A DNA stretch of 64,000 nucleotides from a bacterium (GCA_029558515.1 JAKQEM010000041.1:26921-90920), one strand, 5' to 3'. Shown: positions 9,056 through 18,370, counted from the stretch's first letter. Notes: generated by a model not told the origin, from the sequence alone. A program made the numbers and translations.

Positions 9056-10072
9056 TTATCTTGTTTGCTTAATAACTTCTGCAGCAATTCCACCTGCACA
9101 TTTAGAAATGGATTCAGCAACTTTTTCAATTGCCGAAAGACCAGGTGGCGAATCTTTGTGGCTTTTGCTGTCAAGTGTAATCGAAGGGTTATAACCGACC
9201 ATTTTTACAAGTTCTTCCATAAGCTGTTCTTTTATTTGTCGAGACTTGTCTGACTCATCAAGTTTTTCAACCTGAGCACGATACCCTTCAAATGATTTTG
9301 CCATAGTTCCTTTATGTATGTATTCCTGCTGCAATCTCTTATTTTGACTATCTTTTCTGCTGGCAAAAAGTGCAATCCAAACAAGTGGAATGAAAAAAGT
9401 CATTTTGGTAAGCAACGCAATTAATTCCTTGCCTAAATCTTCTTCAGCTTCAAAAGCAATAAAGGACCAAAATGCAACTACAAGCATTGCTAAGATCGAA
9501 ATACCAAACAAAGTAATCCACCAACCACTTTTATATTTTCCAGACTGATCTACATATGCTTTTGCAAGGCCAACAGTAGTTGCCCCCGGAAGCAACTCTG
9601 TATTTATCTTATCTGATAACTGATTGAATTTTTCTTTTTGCCCTTGCAAGTATGATTCTATCTCTTCAAGTAAGCCCGGCTCTTTTATCGTCTCTCCTGT
9701 TTTCTCATCTACTTTTTTTACACCAAAATATTTATCTTCAAATTTACCAGCTAATTTACTTATCTCTTTGAATGACTCAACTAATTCTTCTAACTCGGTT
9801 TTAATTGAATCAGCCTGATCAGTATCTACACAAATTTCATCATATGCCTTCTGAATTTCTTCTTGCTGTATTTTTGCATCAGCAACCAGCTCTACAATTT
9901 GGTCTTTTAAGCCTCCTTTATCTTCTATCAAATCTCGTGAACTTTGTGCTTCACCAAGTAACTTTAATATTGACTCTTGGACAGAGTGTATTTTGTTGAT
10001 TCCCTGTATCGTCTTTTCAATCAGCTCTACTAGTTGCCCCCTCTTCATTCTTTTAATTGTTATTTCACTCAT
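9056..10072 (-). CDS. Coiled-coil membrane protein beside the restriction-modification gene
   Basis: This is a 338-residue protein from ATG 10072 (MSEITIKRMKRGQ); the frame stays open 45 nt upstream into the neighbouring gene. The N-terminal two-fifths is helical and charged with heptad spacing. Two hydrophobic segments follow (WWITLFGISILAMLVVAFW at about 205 and MTFFIPLVWIALFA at about 245), then a charged helical tail. The start lies 16 bp after the stop of the restriction-modification gene on the same strand, so the two are probably co-transcribed. Codon use is clearly more A+T-rich than in housekeeping neighbours, suggesting horizontal acquisition. No family was recognised. A membrane-associated defence accessory is possible from position only. 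Confidence 0.75.
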   Translation of the reverse strand: MSEITIKRMKRGQLVELIEKTIQGINKIHSVQESILKLLGEAQSSRDLIEDKGGLKDQIVELVADAKIQQEEIQKAYDEICVDTDQADSIKTELEELVESFKEISKLAGKFEDKYFGVKKVDEKTGETIKEPGLLEEIESYLQGQKEKFNQLSDKINTELLPGATTVGLAKAYVDQSGKYKSGWWITLFGISILAMLVVAFWSFIAFEAEEDLGKELIALLTKMTFFIPLVWIALFASRKDSQNKRLQQEYIHKGTMAKSFEGYRAQVEKLDESDKSRQIKEQLMEELVKMVGYNPSITLDSKSHKDSPPGLSAIEKVAESISKCAGGIAAEVIKQTR

Positions 10073-10088
10073 AGTAGTAATTAGGGAA

Positions 10089-13000
10089 TTATGAAAAGAG
10101 TTTTGTAACAGTCTCATCCACCTCCTTCTCCAACTTCTTTATCTCCTCTTCGTTGCCCTCGCTCGCCGCCAACTTGTGCAGTTCCTTCGATAACGTACTC
10201 AATTTCTCATGCAGCGTGTTCTTCGGATCAAACTTCGGAATGCCGACGTGCTGCATGACGGACGGAGTTCCGAATCCTCGTCCAGCGGACGAGAAAGACT
10301 TAATAAAATCACGAACCGATGTTGAATTCAGAATCGCACAAATGAAATGAGCCTCATCCTCATTGTCTGACGGAATTAATGAAGTTGTGTGTGTTGATAA
10401 AACATTCCTATAACCAAATGTTGTTTTCTCTTGTGAAACCACGGCTGCTACAACATCACTTGCCATTCCTTTCCAAAGAACCTTGTATTTTGCCATTGTA
10501 TACGGACCTACCCCTAATACTGCGTAGAATGCACTTCTATTAGCCAATGCTTTTACAGCCTTTGAGGCTTGAACATCAAAAGCAGGTTTTAGTTTCGCCA
10601 GATACTCATACGTTCGGGGATACTCTTCTTTTAGAAATACTTCCGGTAGCGGCTCCCTTTTTTCATGATCTTGCACAAACAAAAGATAAATACCCGATTT
10701 TGCATTCCACCTTTCAATATCTTTTCCTCTAATCGCCGGGAATAGTCGATCATTCTCCACAACCATCTCAACTTTTTGCACCTTTGTTTTTCCTGCTTCG
10801 TTCAAGTTTTCAATGAGCGCATCGTTATTCGAGAGAACCTGCTTAACCTTAACCCAAAAAACACCGTACGGCACCGCACGTATGCCCAGAAAGGCTTTAT
10901 ATTTGTTGTTGCCCTTGATTCTCGTAACCGACTCATTCCCTTTCTCTGTTGTTTGCCAAGATGCAACTGATGTACCCATCGGATTCGCTTCCAGTTTCTT
11001 CTTGTTCATCATCTTCAGCGCATCTTCGTACGGCGTATCCGTCGGAATTCTTCCCACCCCTTTCTTCCTCGTCCAGACTGTATACGGCACCGGATACGTC
11101 GTCTCCTCACTGCGCTTGAGAAAAATGGCCGCCGTCTTATTCGCCGCGCCTTCGAAGGGCTGCACCGTGACGAGATCATGTGCCTGCCAGACGCGGAACT
11201 TCTCGGTCTGCCCAAGGCAAAACCTCCGGAAACCCTCGCCCGCGCCTTTGGATTTGAAGAGTTCCTGCGTAATGAGGAACCCGAGTTTGCCGCCCTTGCG
11301 GACAAAACGGTCAAATGCCGCATACGTGAAGAGCATGGAGAAATCCTTCTCGCCGCCGCCCAGACGCGCCGCATGTCCTTTGAGTGAGAAAAGACCGTAG
11401 TTCTTCCAGAGTTCCAGCGTCGCCTGACGGTACTCGTCGGCAAGATATCCCCATCGAATCCACGGCGGATTGCCGATGACGTAATCGAATTTACCCGCAT
11501 TGGCGGGAGCGAAGACGTTTTTGAGGAACCGCGCCCAGATGCCGTTTTTACCTTCTTTCTCCAGTATCAAAAGTTGCTCGTAAAAATCCCGAACCGTCTG
11601 TTGTGACCCCGGGAGTACCAACCCTTTACTTTCCAGAATTTTCAACGCAATTTCCGTTTCTTCCTCACGCGCTACCAGCGTTTCCACTTCCTCCGCCGCC
11701 TGCTGCATCTGCAAACCCTTGTTAGCCAGCCAATGAGCGGGAATGAAAAATTCCGTGACAGATGTCTTCATGGGATAGTAGTCTCCGAAGAGTCCGGCGC
11801 TCACCTTCTTCTCCGTCGGCGAGAGGACGGAATCCGCCAAGTACACCGGAATCTCAAAATTCCTCTGTTCATGGATCAGATCGCCAAGGGCGAAAATGTA
11901 GTTGGTGCGCGAGGCGATGACGGCAAGCGGATTCAAATCAAAGCCCCAGATGTTCTGTCCGATCGTCTTCGCGATCTCCTGCTTCGGTGCCTTGTGCTCC
12001 TTTGCCCATTCTTTCGCCCGCTGGATGGCGAGCACGAGGAACGTGCCGGAGCCGCACGAAGGATCGAGCATGCGGTCATCCAGCTTGCCCTTGTATCCCG
12101 TCTCATTCATGACGAGTTCTGCAAGCCAGTCCGGCGTGTAGTACTCGCCGAGCTTGTGTCGAATAAGTTGAGGTACGAGATACTGATAGAGTTTCTTAAG
12201 AAGATCGCGCGCGGTCTTCGGATGGATGGTCGTCGTCGCCGGTTCGAAATCGCTCAGTTCCCGCGCCACTTCGCGCAGCGCCTCCTTGAGCGACGGCGAC
12301 CAAGAGTCGAGATACCAACGGAAGAAATCCCCCTCAAGAAAGTTGGTAATGCCCCTATTCGCGAAGACGCCGCCGTTTTCTATGTCCTCAAGTTGCCGCT
12401 TCAGTTCGTCATCATCCGCATGTGCCAGCTTGGACGAAAACGACTCGCTGAGCGATGACTCCTCGTCGCGCATGGCGAGAATTTCGATCGCGATCAGCTT
12501 CATCAGATACGCGAAGTACGTATGAACGCAGAAGAGCAATTTTTGGAACTCCGTTTTCTTCTTCACGCCGTATTTCTCCATGAGCACCTGTGCTTCTTCA
12601 TCCTGCGCCGCCGCAAATTGCTCGCCATAGACAATCCCAAAAAGCCTCTTCCACTCATTGAAGAACACTTCCGACCGCTTGCTTCCCCAATTGTCCAGCG
12701 CATCCACGAGCGCGGACACGATTTTCGAAGCCAGAGGACTGTCGGGGCCGAAGGATTCTGTGAGAGTTTCCGGAATGAGTGGCTTGCGCGAGAGGCCGCG
12801 CAGATGCATAAGGAATGTCCGCGCGCTCTCGACGTCGAACGGATACGGACCATGCCGCACGAATTCCTGTGTTTGCGCACCGTCGCTGAATTCCACGAAG
12901 AATATCTCCTCGCCGTCGAAACCCACGCCAACGGGTCTCTCGAAGAGCGTCTTTGCATCGGCTCCCTGCACGTATCCTTCAGCCTTCAGGTACCCGTGCA

Positions 13001-13292
13001 ACTGTTCTTCCGCGTGTTCGACGACTCCTTTTTTGCGGAAGGAGGCGGGCGGCTCGTATTCGATGATCACCTTTCCGTGAATGGCGTCAGGCCGACCGCG
13101 ATACTCGGATGCGGTCTTTCCCGTATGTCTCTCATAGCGCGATCCCCTGATGCCGATTGCTTCTAAAACGGGAGACAGATGAATCTCAAATTTGAGACGG
13201 AGATCTTCTTCCGTTTTCGCTTCCCTCATGATTTCCCCGGCACTGCGAACGAGTGCGTGTACAAAGCCGCTGGATTGGTCGGCATTCTTCAT
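10089..13292 (-). CDS. Fused restriction-modification enzyme (type IIG / Eco57I-like N6-adenine methyltransferase with N-terminal nuclease)
   Basis: The protein has 1067 residues from ATG 13292 (MKNADQSSG). This start is preferred because TACAAT lies 8 nt upstream; the longer frame (13361) would overlap the divergent gene. An N-terminal PD-(D/E)XK-like element (RPDAIHGKVIIEYEPP, about residues 68-83) suggests the nuclease. Methyltransferase motif I DPSCGSGTFLVLA lies at about 410, followed by GFDLNPLAVIASR, and catalytic motif IV NPPW at about 607. The C-terminal third should hold target recognition. Such enzymes methylate adenine and cut DNA in one polypeptide. The gene diverges from a RecB-like nuclease and is followed by a membrane protein. 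All key motifs are intact. Confidence 0.88.
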   Translation of the reverse strand: MKNADQSSGFVHALVRSAGEIMREAKTEEDLRLKFEIHLSPVLEAIGIRGSRYERHTGKTASEYRGRPDAIHGKVIIEYEPPASFRKKGVVEHAEEQLHGYLKAEGYVQGADAKTLFERPVGVGFDGEEIFFVEFSDGAQTQEFVRHGPYPFDVESARTFLMHLRGLSRKPLIPETLTESFGPDSPLASKIVSALVDALDNWGSKRSEVFFNEWKRLFGIVYGEQFAAAQDEEAQVLMEKYGVKKKTEFQKLLFCVHTYFAYLMKLIAIEILAMRDEESSLSESFSSKLAHADDDELKRQLEDIENGGVFANRGITNFLEGDFFRWYLDSWSPSLKEALREVARELSDFEPATTTIHPKTARDLLKKLYQYLVPQLIRHKLGEYYTPDWLAELVMNETGYKGKLDDRMLDPSCGSGTFLVLAIQRAKEWAKEHKAPKQEIAKTIGQNIWGFDLNPLAVIASRTNYIFALGDLIHEQRNFEIPVYLADSVLSPTEKKVSAGLFGDYYPMKTSVTEFFIPAHWLANKGLQMQQAAEEVETLVAREEETEIALKILESKGLVLPGSQQTVRDFYEQLLILEKEGKNGIWARFLKNVFAPANAGKFDYVIGNPPWIRWGYLADEYRQATLELWKNYGLFSLKGHAARLGGGEKDFSMLFTYAAFDRFVRKGGKLGFLITQELFKSKGAGEGFRRFCLGQTEKFRVWQAHDLVTVQPFEGAANKTAAIFLKRSEETTYPVPYTVWTRKKGVGRIPTDTPYEDALKMMNKKKLEANPMGTSVASWQTTEKGNESVTRIKGNNKYKAFLGIRAVPYGVFWVKVKQVLSNNDALIENLNEAGKTKVQKVEMVVENDRLFPAIRGKDIERWNAKSGIYLLFVQDHEKREPLPEVFLKEEYPRTYEYLAKLKPAFDVQASKAVKALANRSAFYAVLGVGPYTMAKYKVLWKGMASDVVAAVVSQEKTTFGYRNVLSTHTTSLIPSDNEDEAHFICAILNSTSVRDFIKSFSSAGRGFGTPSVMQHVGIPKFDPKNTLHEKLSTLSKELHKLAASEGNEEEIKKLEKEVDETVTKLFS

Positions 13293-13338
13293 TTTTCGAC
13301 ATTGTACAGCTTTTGCATGCGCGTACCATATCCTTTGC

Positions 13339-14847
13339 ATGCCCTTTATCACAGCCTCCAAACTCTACGATTACATCCAGTGTCCGCACCGCGTCTGGCG
13401 GGATCTCAACGGTCCGCAGGAGGAAAAGAATCCGGAATCCAATTCTTTCGTCGAACTGCTGTGGGAAAAAGGAGTGAAACACGAAGAGAAGATTGTGGCG
13501 CATCTTGGAGAATATCTCGATCTCAGCGAAGGAACGCACGAAGAGCGTTTCTCACGGACGGTCCAGGCGATGAAAACCAAAACGCCACTGATCTATCAGG
13601 GCGTACTCATCCATGAAAATATGCTCGGGATTCCCGATCTTCTGAAAAAGTTGCCCGATGATACGTACATGCCGATCGACATCAAATCCGGCATGGGATT
13701 CGAAGGTGCCGACGAGGAGGAAGGAGAGGAAGGCAAACCGAAGAAACACTACGCGGTGCAGCTCTGCCTGTATAACGACCTGCTCAAGCGACTCGGATTC
13801 TGTTCGCACAGTAGCGGGCAAGTCATCGATATTCACGGTAAGACAGTGGAATATGATCTGACAGCTCTCATGGGTCCGCGGTCGAAGAAGACGTGGTGGG
13901 AGTATTACGAAGAAGTGAAGAAACATGTTGATTTTCTCCTCAAAGATCAACACAGAAACAAGCCGGCTTCGGCGGGTATTTGTAAGCTCTGCCCATGGTA
14001 CAACTCCTGCAAAAAGTGGTGTGAAGAAACGAAAGACCTTACAAGCGTCTTTTACCTCGGCAGAAGCAATCGCGACAGAATCAATGAAGACCTCTTGATC
14101 GAAAACCTTGATGAATTCATCGGGTTGGATGTTGCAGGAGTCATGAAACAGAAAGAGGAGGAAAAGAGAGCGGGCAATACGGAATTCCTGTACCGAATCG
14201 GGGAAGACAGCCTTGCCAAAGCGCTCCGTCGCGCAATCATCCTCCACCAAACAAAAAAGCCCGTCGCATACGGAACCATGGATTTCCCGCAGGTAAGCCA
14301 TGAGCTCTTCTTCGATATCGAGGACGATCCAACGCAGGATTTCGTGTATCTGCACGGCGTGTATGAGCGCGCCGGAAAAAACGAACGTTTCGTACACTTC
14401 ACGGCTACGGAACTTTCTGAAGAAGAAGAAAAGCGTGTGTGGCAGGAATTCTGGAGTTACATTTCATCGCTCCCACAGGATGATTTCGCCGTTTACTACT
14501 ACTCTCATCACGAAGAGACAACATACAAGAGGCTGCAGAAACGGTATTCCGATGTCATCAGTGCCGAAGCAGTAGAACAGTTCTTCGATCATCCGCATGT
14601 GGTCGATCTCTACGATACGGTGCAGAAGAAAACCGACTGGCCGATTGGGAGCTACTCCCTAAAAGCTCTCGCGACGTATTTAGGCTTCTCGTGGAGAGAT
14701 GAAACTCCATCGGGTGCGCTGTCCATTCAGTGGTTCAATACGTATCTCGAATCAAAAGATGATGCGATTTTAAAGAGGCTCCTTGAATACAACGAAGATG
14801 ACTGCAAAGCGACGATGGTGCTCAAAGACGCATTGGAAAGATTATAA
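13339..14847 (+). CDS. TM0106-type RecB-family nuclease with RNase H-like C-terminal domain
   Basis: This is a 502-residue protein from ATG 13339 (MPFITASKLYDYIQCPHRVW). The N-terminal RecB-like fold shows GIPDLLKKLP...MPIDIKSG, the D...(D/E)xK catalytic pattern. A Cys cluster ICKLCPWYNSCKKWC resembles the Fe-S or zinc cluster of RecB-type nucleases. The C-terminal half is RNase H-like: HELFFDIEDDPTQDFVYLHG carries the first acidic motif and YNEDDCKATMVLKDAL the last. The architecture matches the TM0106 family of putative nucleases, which act in DNA repair or defence. It diverges from the restriction-modification gene across 46 bp that must hold both promoters. No partner helicase is adjacent. 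Confidence 0.85.
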   Translation: MPFITASKLYDYIQCPHRVWRDLNGPQEEKNPESNSFVELLWEKGVKHEEKIVAHLGEYLDLSEGTHEERFSRTVQAMKTKTPLIYQGVLIHENMLGIPDLLKKLPDDTYMPIDIKSGMGFEGADEEEGEEGKPKKHYAVQLCLYNDLLKRLGFCSHSSGQVIDIHGKTVEYDLTALMGPRSKKTWWEYYEEVKKHVDFLLKDQHRNKPASAGICKLCPWYNSCKKWCEETKDLTSVFYLGRSNRDRINEDLLIENLDEFIGLDVAGVMKQKEEEKRAGNTEFLYRIGEDSLAKALRRAIILHQTKKPVAYGTMDFPQVSHELFFDIEDDPTQDFVYLHGVYERAGKNERFVHFTATELSEEEEKRVWQEFWSYISSLPQDDFAVYYYSHHEETTYKRLQKRYSDVISAEAVEQFFDHPHVVDLYDTVQKKTDWPIGSYSLKALATYLGFSWRDETPSGALSIQWFNTYLESKDDAILKRLLEYNEDDCKATMVLKDALERL

Positions 14848-15237
14848 TGGTCGCTCCTTCAATCTACTCAAAAAGTTGCTTTTCGCCCGAAACCACAAAA
14901 TGGCGAAAAGTTATGAGAGAATGGAGGAATGGATGCTACCGTCGCTGTCGGTCCCTTCTGCGGTCACGGAAATTTCCGTAGTTCGGTCTTGTCGGCATAC
15001 ATTCGCATTCATCAGTGTGGAGTAATCCGGCACATTGTGAATGAACATCTTGGGTTCCATCACCCAATGTGTCATCTTTTTGATGAGCTTCGCGCAGTAC
15101 ATCTTCTATTTCTCTCTCACAAAGAAGCAATTGACCCATGGCAGCAGGGGAAACAGAGCAGATGACAAAACTCTACTACCCCCTCCCCCTTGTCCACCCT
15201 TTTTGCTTTGCACCCCGCCGGTGCTTTTTCCTATCCC
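14848..15237. other. Intergenic stretch without a secure gene
   Basis: About 390 bp lie between convergent genes. It holds a short palindrome (ACGGAAATTTCCGT, near 14968) and a pyrimidine-rich tract (15170-15270). A 63-codon minus-strand frame (14911-15102) is reported separately at low confidence. I see no RNA gene or strong promoter. Confidence 0.5.
14911..15102 (-). CDS. Possible 63-residue small protein
   Basis: The frame begins MYCAKLIKKMTHWVMEPKMF and ends SDGSIHSSILS. Its composition is balanced and it is not the shadow of a larger gene, which is the only support. There is no recognisable domain and no clear ribosome binding site or adjacent -10 element. An overlapping plus-strand frame of 78 codons (14929-15165) is about equally long, so the call is weak. 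Confidence 0.25.
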   Translation of the reverse strand: MYCAKLIKKMTHWVMEPKMFIHNVPDYSTLMNANVCRQDRTTEISVTAEGTDSDGSIHSSILS

Positions 15238-16533
15238 CTACACCCCCCTCCTGTACCCCTCCCTCCCCTCCGGCCGGGGAGCGCGCGCCGTATTGGGAGA
15301 CGTTACCAGGCGACCGTCTTTCATGCGGGCGAAAACGGAGTCGGGGAGATCATGCTCAATGAGGCAGCCGCTGCTCACGAAGGTTCCTCTGCCGATCTTC
15401 ACGCCGGGATTGAGTGCCGCGGAAATACCGATGCGTACATCGGAGCCGATGATTGCGCCGAGCTTCGTCGTGCCCGTCGTCATCTTCTCCTCTCCGACGG
15501 TCGACGTGATCTCCGCTTCATCCAATCGTAAGTTGCCCGTCACCGTTCCCGCGCCAAACGATACGTTCTCCCCGATGACGGAATCACCCAGGTACGTCGA
15601 ATGCGTCCAGACGTGATCCGCCAGAATCGAACTCTTCACTTCCGTGGCAAAACCGATCACACAGTCATTGCCGATGGAGCTGCCCCGCACCAGCGCGTTA
15701 TTGCCGATGATCGTCCGATCACCGATGACGCAGGGTCCCTTGATGCAGGCAAACGGCAGGACGCGCACCCCCTCTCCGATCACCACATTTCCCTCAATGA
15801 CGGCCGTCGGGTGGATGGTCGCGGTGGGATGGATGGTCCGGCCCTTCACAGAATCGAGCACATGAGGGAGGAGGGACAGGAGGTGCCACGGGTACTTCAC
15901 CGCCTGCCAGAAGCCCTCGTAAGGAACGGCACTGTAGTGTTTGTCGGGAAACAGCTTCGCCAGTGCCTGCTCGTACCCGTCGTCCGTCGCAGTATCGATG
16001 TCCTGCAATGCCCGGAAGAGCGCGGTGGAATCTTTGTGGTAGTGGCAGACGATGTTCACCAAATCGCTCGGCTCGTTTCCTTCCCCCGGTTTCTCCACAA
16101 TGCCTGTGATGCGGTTTGCACTTGTCGAGAGGTAGCCACCGGGGAAATAGCGCGTGACGCGTTGCGCCAACATCGCTCCGTCCGCTTTCTTCCCCGCTTC
16201 CACCGTCGCCCGGTATGCGGATGCGTCAATGACGTCATTGCTGCTGACCAGCAGAATGTCCTCGCCGGGGATTTGCGGCAGCGCGGACAGGAGCGCACCG
16301 CGCATGCCCAGCTCCAACTGTTCCTGCTCGATGGTCTGCAGCTTTGGGAAGGAGGACCGAACTGCGTGCACGTTATGCTTCCCTCCCACGACGATGATGT
16401 CGTCGCACCCCGCCTCCTTCAGCCGGCCGATGATGTGCGCAAGCAGCGACTTCCCGCAGACGGGAAACAGCGCTTTTTCATGGAGCGGCCAGAATCGCCG
16501 GCTTCTGCCCGCGACGAGGAGGAGGGTCTTCAT
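15238..16533 (-). CDS. Sugar-1-phosphate nucleotidyltransferase with left-handed beta-helix domain (GlmU/RmlA-like)
   Basis: This is a 431-residue protein from ATG 16533 (MKTLLLVAGRSRRFWPLHEK). The first 230 residues form the nucleotidyltransferase fold: signature LLVAGRSRRFWPL...K in place of the usual GxGxR.P, then DIILVGGKH-like, LLVSSNDV and a GIVEKP motif. From about residue 255 come hexapeptide repeats of a left-handed beta-helix (IHPTATIHPTAVIEGNVVIG and onward), ending with a GTTKLGAIIGSDVRIG segment. GlmU-type enzymes make UDP-GlcNAc and RmlA-type make dTDP-glucose; the exact substrate is unclear. TATACT lies exactly 6 nt before the ATG, so the message is likely leaderless. The last dozen residues (RPEGREGYRRGV) look like run-on. 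Confidence 0.85.
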   Translation of the reverse strand: MKTLLLVAGRSRRFWPLHEKALFPVCGKSLLAHIIGRLKEAGCDDIIVVGGKHNVHAVRSSFPKLQTIEQEQLELGMRGALLSALPQIPGEDILLVSSNDVIDASAYRATVEAGKKADGAMLAQRVTRYFPGGYLSTSANRITGIVEKPGEGNEPSDLVNIVCHYHKDSTALFRALQDIDTATDDGYEQALAKLFPDKHYSAVPYEGFWQAVKYPWHLLSLLPHVLDSVKGRTIHPTATIHPTAVIEGNVVIGEGVRVLPFACIKGPCVIGDRTIIGNNALVRGSSIGNDCVIGFATEVKSSILADHVWTHSTYLGDSVIGENVSFGAGTVTGNLRLDEAEITSTVGEEKMTTGTTKLGAIIGSDVRIGISAALNPGVKIGRGTFVSSGCLIEHDLPDSVFARMKDGRLVTSPNTARAPRPEGREGYRRGV

Positions 16534-16540
16534 GGGGGGA

Positions 16541-16575
16541 GTATAATGGATAATGAGCAATGGATAATGGATAAT
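16541..16575. repeat. Heptamer tandem array upstream of the nucleotidyltransferase gene
   Basis: Five 7-bp units: GTATAAT, GGATAAT, GAGCAAT, GGATAAT, GGATAAT. The first unit overlaps the -10 hexamer of the neighbouring leaderless promoter. The following 250 bp, up to 16825, hold no gene I can support. Confidence 0.7.
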
Positions 16576-16825
16576 ATGGGAAGAAGGTTGCAGAGCCCCC
16601 GTGCGGAAGTGGATGGACACGACTGCTGCCACAACGGTGTCGGAAGTAACGAATTGGCTTATTTACCTTTGGGAAGCCAGGCTACAGGGCTCAATTCCGA
16701 TGGTGATCCGGAAGAGCCAAAGCGTCAGCGGCGCAAGCTTCGAAGTCGTCTCCTCATCTCAGCCGAATGGCGAAAATCTCAGAAACGCACAAATTGCGCT
16801 CGAGGTATTCGACATGTCCAATGAC

Positions 16826-17137
16826 TCATTGGAGGGGGATTTCTTGCTTCTGTTCCTCAATGATCTTCCGAAACGCTTCACTCGTCACTGCCCAGTCGAC
16901 GACATCGACCTTGAAGGGGAGATTGGATTCGCTGAATGCGTCTTTCACGTCGCCCATCGTGCGCAGGTCGAGGGGTTCTGTTCCGAGAATGGCCAGATCA
17001 AGATCGGAGGTCTTCTTCGCCATTCCCTTGGCGCGTGAGCCGAATGCCCATACGGTGCGATCCGGCACATGCGCGCGCAGAATGTCTTGGACCATCTGCA
17101 GGTGATCGGGCCGGAGATCAAGGGTTGGTGCGTTCAA
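16826..17137 (-). CDS. MNT-type minimal nucleotidyltransferase (antitoxin partner of HEPN)
   Basis: About 103 residues if translation starts at TTG 17137, which overlaps the end of the HEPN gene by 20 nt; ATG 17095 (MVQDILRAHV) is the alternative. The signature WAFGSRAKGMAKKTSDLDLAIL is the nucleotidyltransferase-fold GSx10DxD motif, and VDVVDW supplies the third acidic residue. In known HEPN/MNT modules the MNT protein AMPylates or otherwise neutralises the HEPN RNase. The longer upstream frame is the shadow of the HEPN gene. The stop lies near a weak plus-strand frame that I do not accept. Confidence 0.8.
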   Translation of the reverse strand: MNAPTLDLRPDHLQMVQDILRAHVPDRTVWAFGSRAKGMAKKTSDLDLAILGTEPLDLRTMGDVKDAFSESNLPFKVDVVDWAVTSEAFRKIIEEQKQEIPLQ

Positions 17138-17516
17138 GGCGAGAGAGGAGGAGTTCGGCTTCCGGCAGAAATCGTTTCGATGCTTCAAACACGATGGCGG
17201 CGACGTTTTCATCATAAGTATGTGCCGTCTTGTTGCGATCATCGCGAAAGCCAAACCAGAGCGTAGGATCGGAAATGAGACCATGTTCAAATGCGCAGCG
17301 CAGCATGTCTCGAAAGGGCATGGTATCCACCTGCTCCGCAAATTGGATTTCCAACACGCGTTTGATCATTTTAATGCACAGTTCGAAACTGTACTCATAT
17401 CGCTGTATGGCACCGTCGCGAATAATATCCTGATACGGTTGTCGTTCCGCTTCCGCGATCCCTTCGCGCAGTTGTACCAGGGCATTGCTCAAGGGCGTGA
17501 AGTCAAGGGTTGCCAT
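17118..17516 (-). CDS. HEPN-domain nucleotidyltransferase substrate-binding protein (HI0074-like)
   Basis: This 132-residue protein starts MATLDFTPLSNALVQLREGI. It has the four-helix pattern of the HI0074 substrate-binding family, with YEYSFELCIKMIKRVLE and the motif FRDDRNKTAHTYDE, which fits the HEPN RX4-6H active-site motif (R-N-K-T-A-H). It overlaps the MNT nucleotidyltransferase gene downstream, the usual two-gene arrangement of a HEPN/MNT toxin-antitoxin unit. The HEPN protein would be an RNase toxin, with the partner modifying it. The ComEC-like gene lies 11 bp downstream on the opposite side of its start, same strand. Confidence 0.85.
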   Translation of the reverse strand: MATLDFTPLSNALVQLREGIAEAERQPYQDIIRDGAIQRYEYSFELCIKMIKRVLEIQFAEQVDTMPFRDMLRCAFEHGLISDPTLWFGFRDDRNKTAHTYDENVAAIVFEASKRFLPEAELLLSRLERTNP

Positions 17517-17527
17517 ACGCTCATAGC

Positions 17528-17548
17528 CTACTCCCTGCTCCCTATCAC
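17528..17548. repeat. Heptamer array encoding the C-terminus of the ComEC-like protein
   Basis: Three clear units (CTACTCC, CTGCTCC, CTATCAC) and a fourth weaker one. On the minus strand they encode the final residues IEVIGSRE and the TAG stop of the overlapping gene. Confidence 0.6.
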
Positions 17549-18370
17549 CTCAATCGCCCCCTCCTCCGCCGTATTTCGTATCGCCATGCCCAGAATCTGC
17601 AATCGTTGTACGACGGACGGATGCGGATGGCCGAAGGAGTTGTCGCGTCCCGCGGAGATGACGGCGAGATCCGCGCCGACTGCGAGGAGGAATCCCGTCG
17701 AGGAACTCGTGCTGCTGCCATGGTGTCCCACTTTCAGGATGTCTGCGCGCACATCGGCGCCGGAAGCGAGGAGTGCGCTTTCGGCCGCTTCTCCCAAATC
17801 ACCCGTGAAGAGAATGCTCGTTTCTCCATGCGTGACTCTCAGGGTGACGGAGAGGTCGTTGCGATCGTCAAACCGGGCGAGTGCATCGTCGGTCGGCCAT
17901 AAGATGTCGAGCAGCACACCGTCGCCCAGATCGATATGCTGCGCGGGATTAGCGAGCAGAACGGGGATACGCTGCTGCGTGAGCATTGCGGTGAACTCTC
18001 GAAAGCGCGGTACGTCCGCGTCGACTGCGGGGAACAGGACGCTTGTCACGGTGTAACGCCGCAGCACGTCTATGCAGCCGCCGATGTGGTCGAGGTCGGC
18101 GTGCGAGAGGATCAGGAGATCGATGGAGCGATCGAAGAAGGACATGCGCTTCCCCAGCCCCTGCAGCAGCGCCGTATCCGGACCGCAGTCGATGAGAATC
18201 TGCCGGCCGGATGGCGTCTGCAGGAAAGCCGCATCGCCCTGCCCCACGTCCAGAAAGACGGTGTGCAGCCGTCCGTCGGGCGCCACTGCGTACTCGCGCC
18301 AGAGCAGCAGACACGCGCAGAGGAGCAGCGCGGGGAGGAGGAAGCGGCGCAGGGAACCGGCTGTATCCAT
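17528..18370 (-). CDS. ComEC-like metallo-beta-lactamase-fold hydrolase
   Basis: This is a 280-residue protein with one N-terminal membrane or signal segment (RFLLPALLLCACLLLW). The MBL-fold domain follows: VFLDVGQGDAAFLQTPSG, ILIDCGPD, the metal motif LSHADLDHIGGC, ILFTGDLGEAAE and ILKVGHHGSSTSSS. This is the layout of the ComEC C-terminal domain without the competence-channel region. In ComEC that domain is thought to degrade the non-transported DNA strand during uptake; a free-standing form could act on extracellular nucleic acid, which is inference. TATGCT lies exactly 6 nt before the ATG. The last residues come from a heptamer array. Confidence 0.88.
   Translation of the reverse strand: MDTAGSLRRFLLPALLLCACLLLWREYAVAPDGRLHTVFLDVGQGDAAFLQTPSGRQILIDCGPDTALLQGLGKRMSFFDRSIDLLILSHADLDHIGGCIDVLRRYTVTSVLFPAVDADVPRFREFTAMLTQQRIPVLLANPAQHIDLGDGVLLDILWPTDDALARFDDRNDLSVTLRVTHGETSILFTGDLGEAAESALLASGADVRADILKVGHHGSSTSSSTGFLLAVGADLAVISAGRDNSFGHPHPSVVQRLQILGMAIRNTAEEGAIEVIGSRE

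Noticed and set aside
8709..9194. 161-codon plus-strand frame
   Set aside because: The minus strand in the same place reads as a STAS-like protein remnant with better protein character; the plus frame shows no domain.
16601..17038. 145-codon plus-strand frame
   Set aside because: Its second half is antisense to the MNT/HEPN genes; the first 75 codons look only mildly protein-like and have no promoter or domain.
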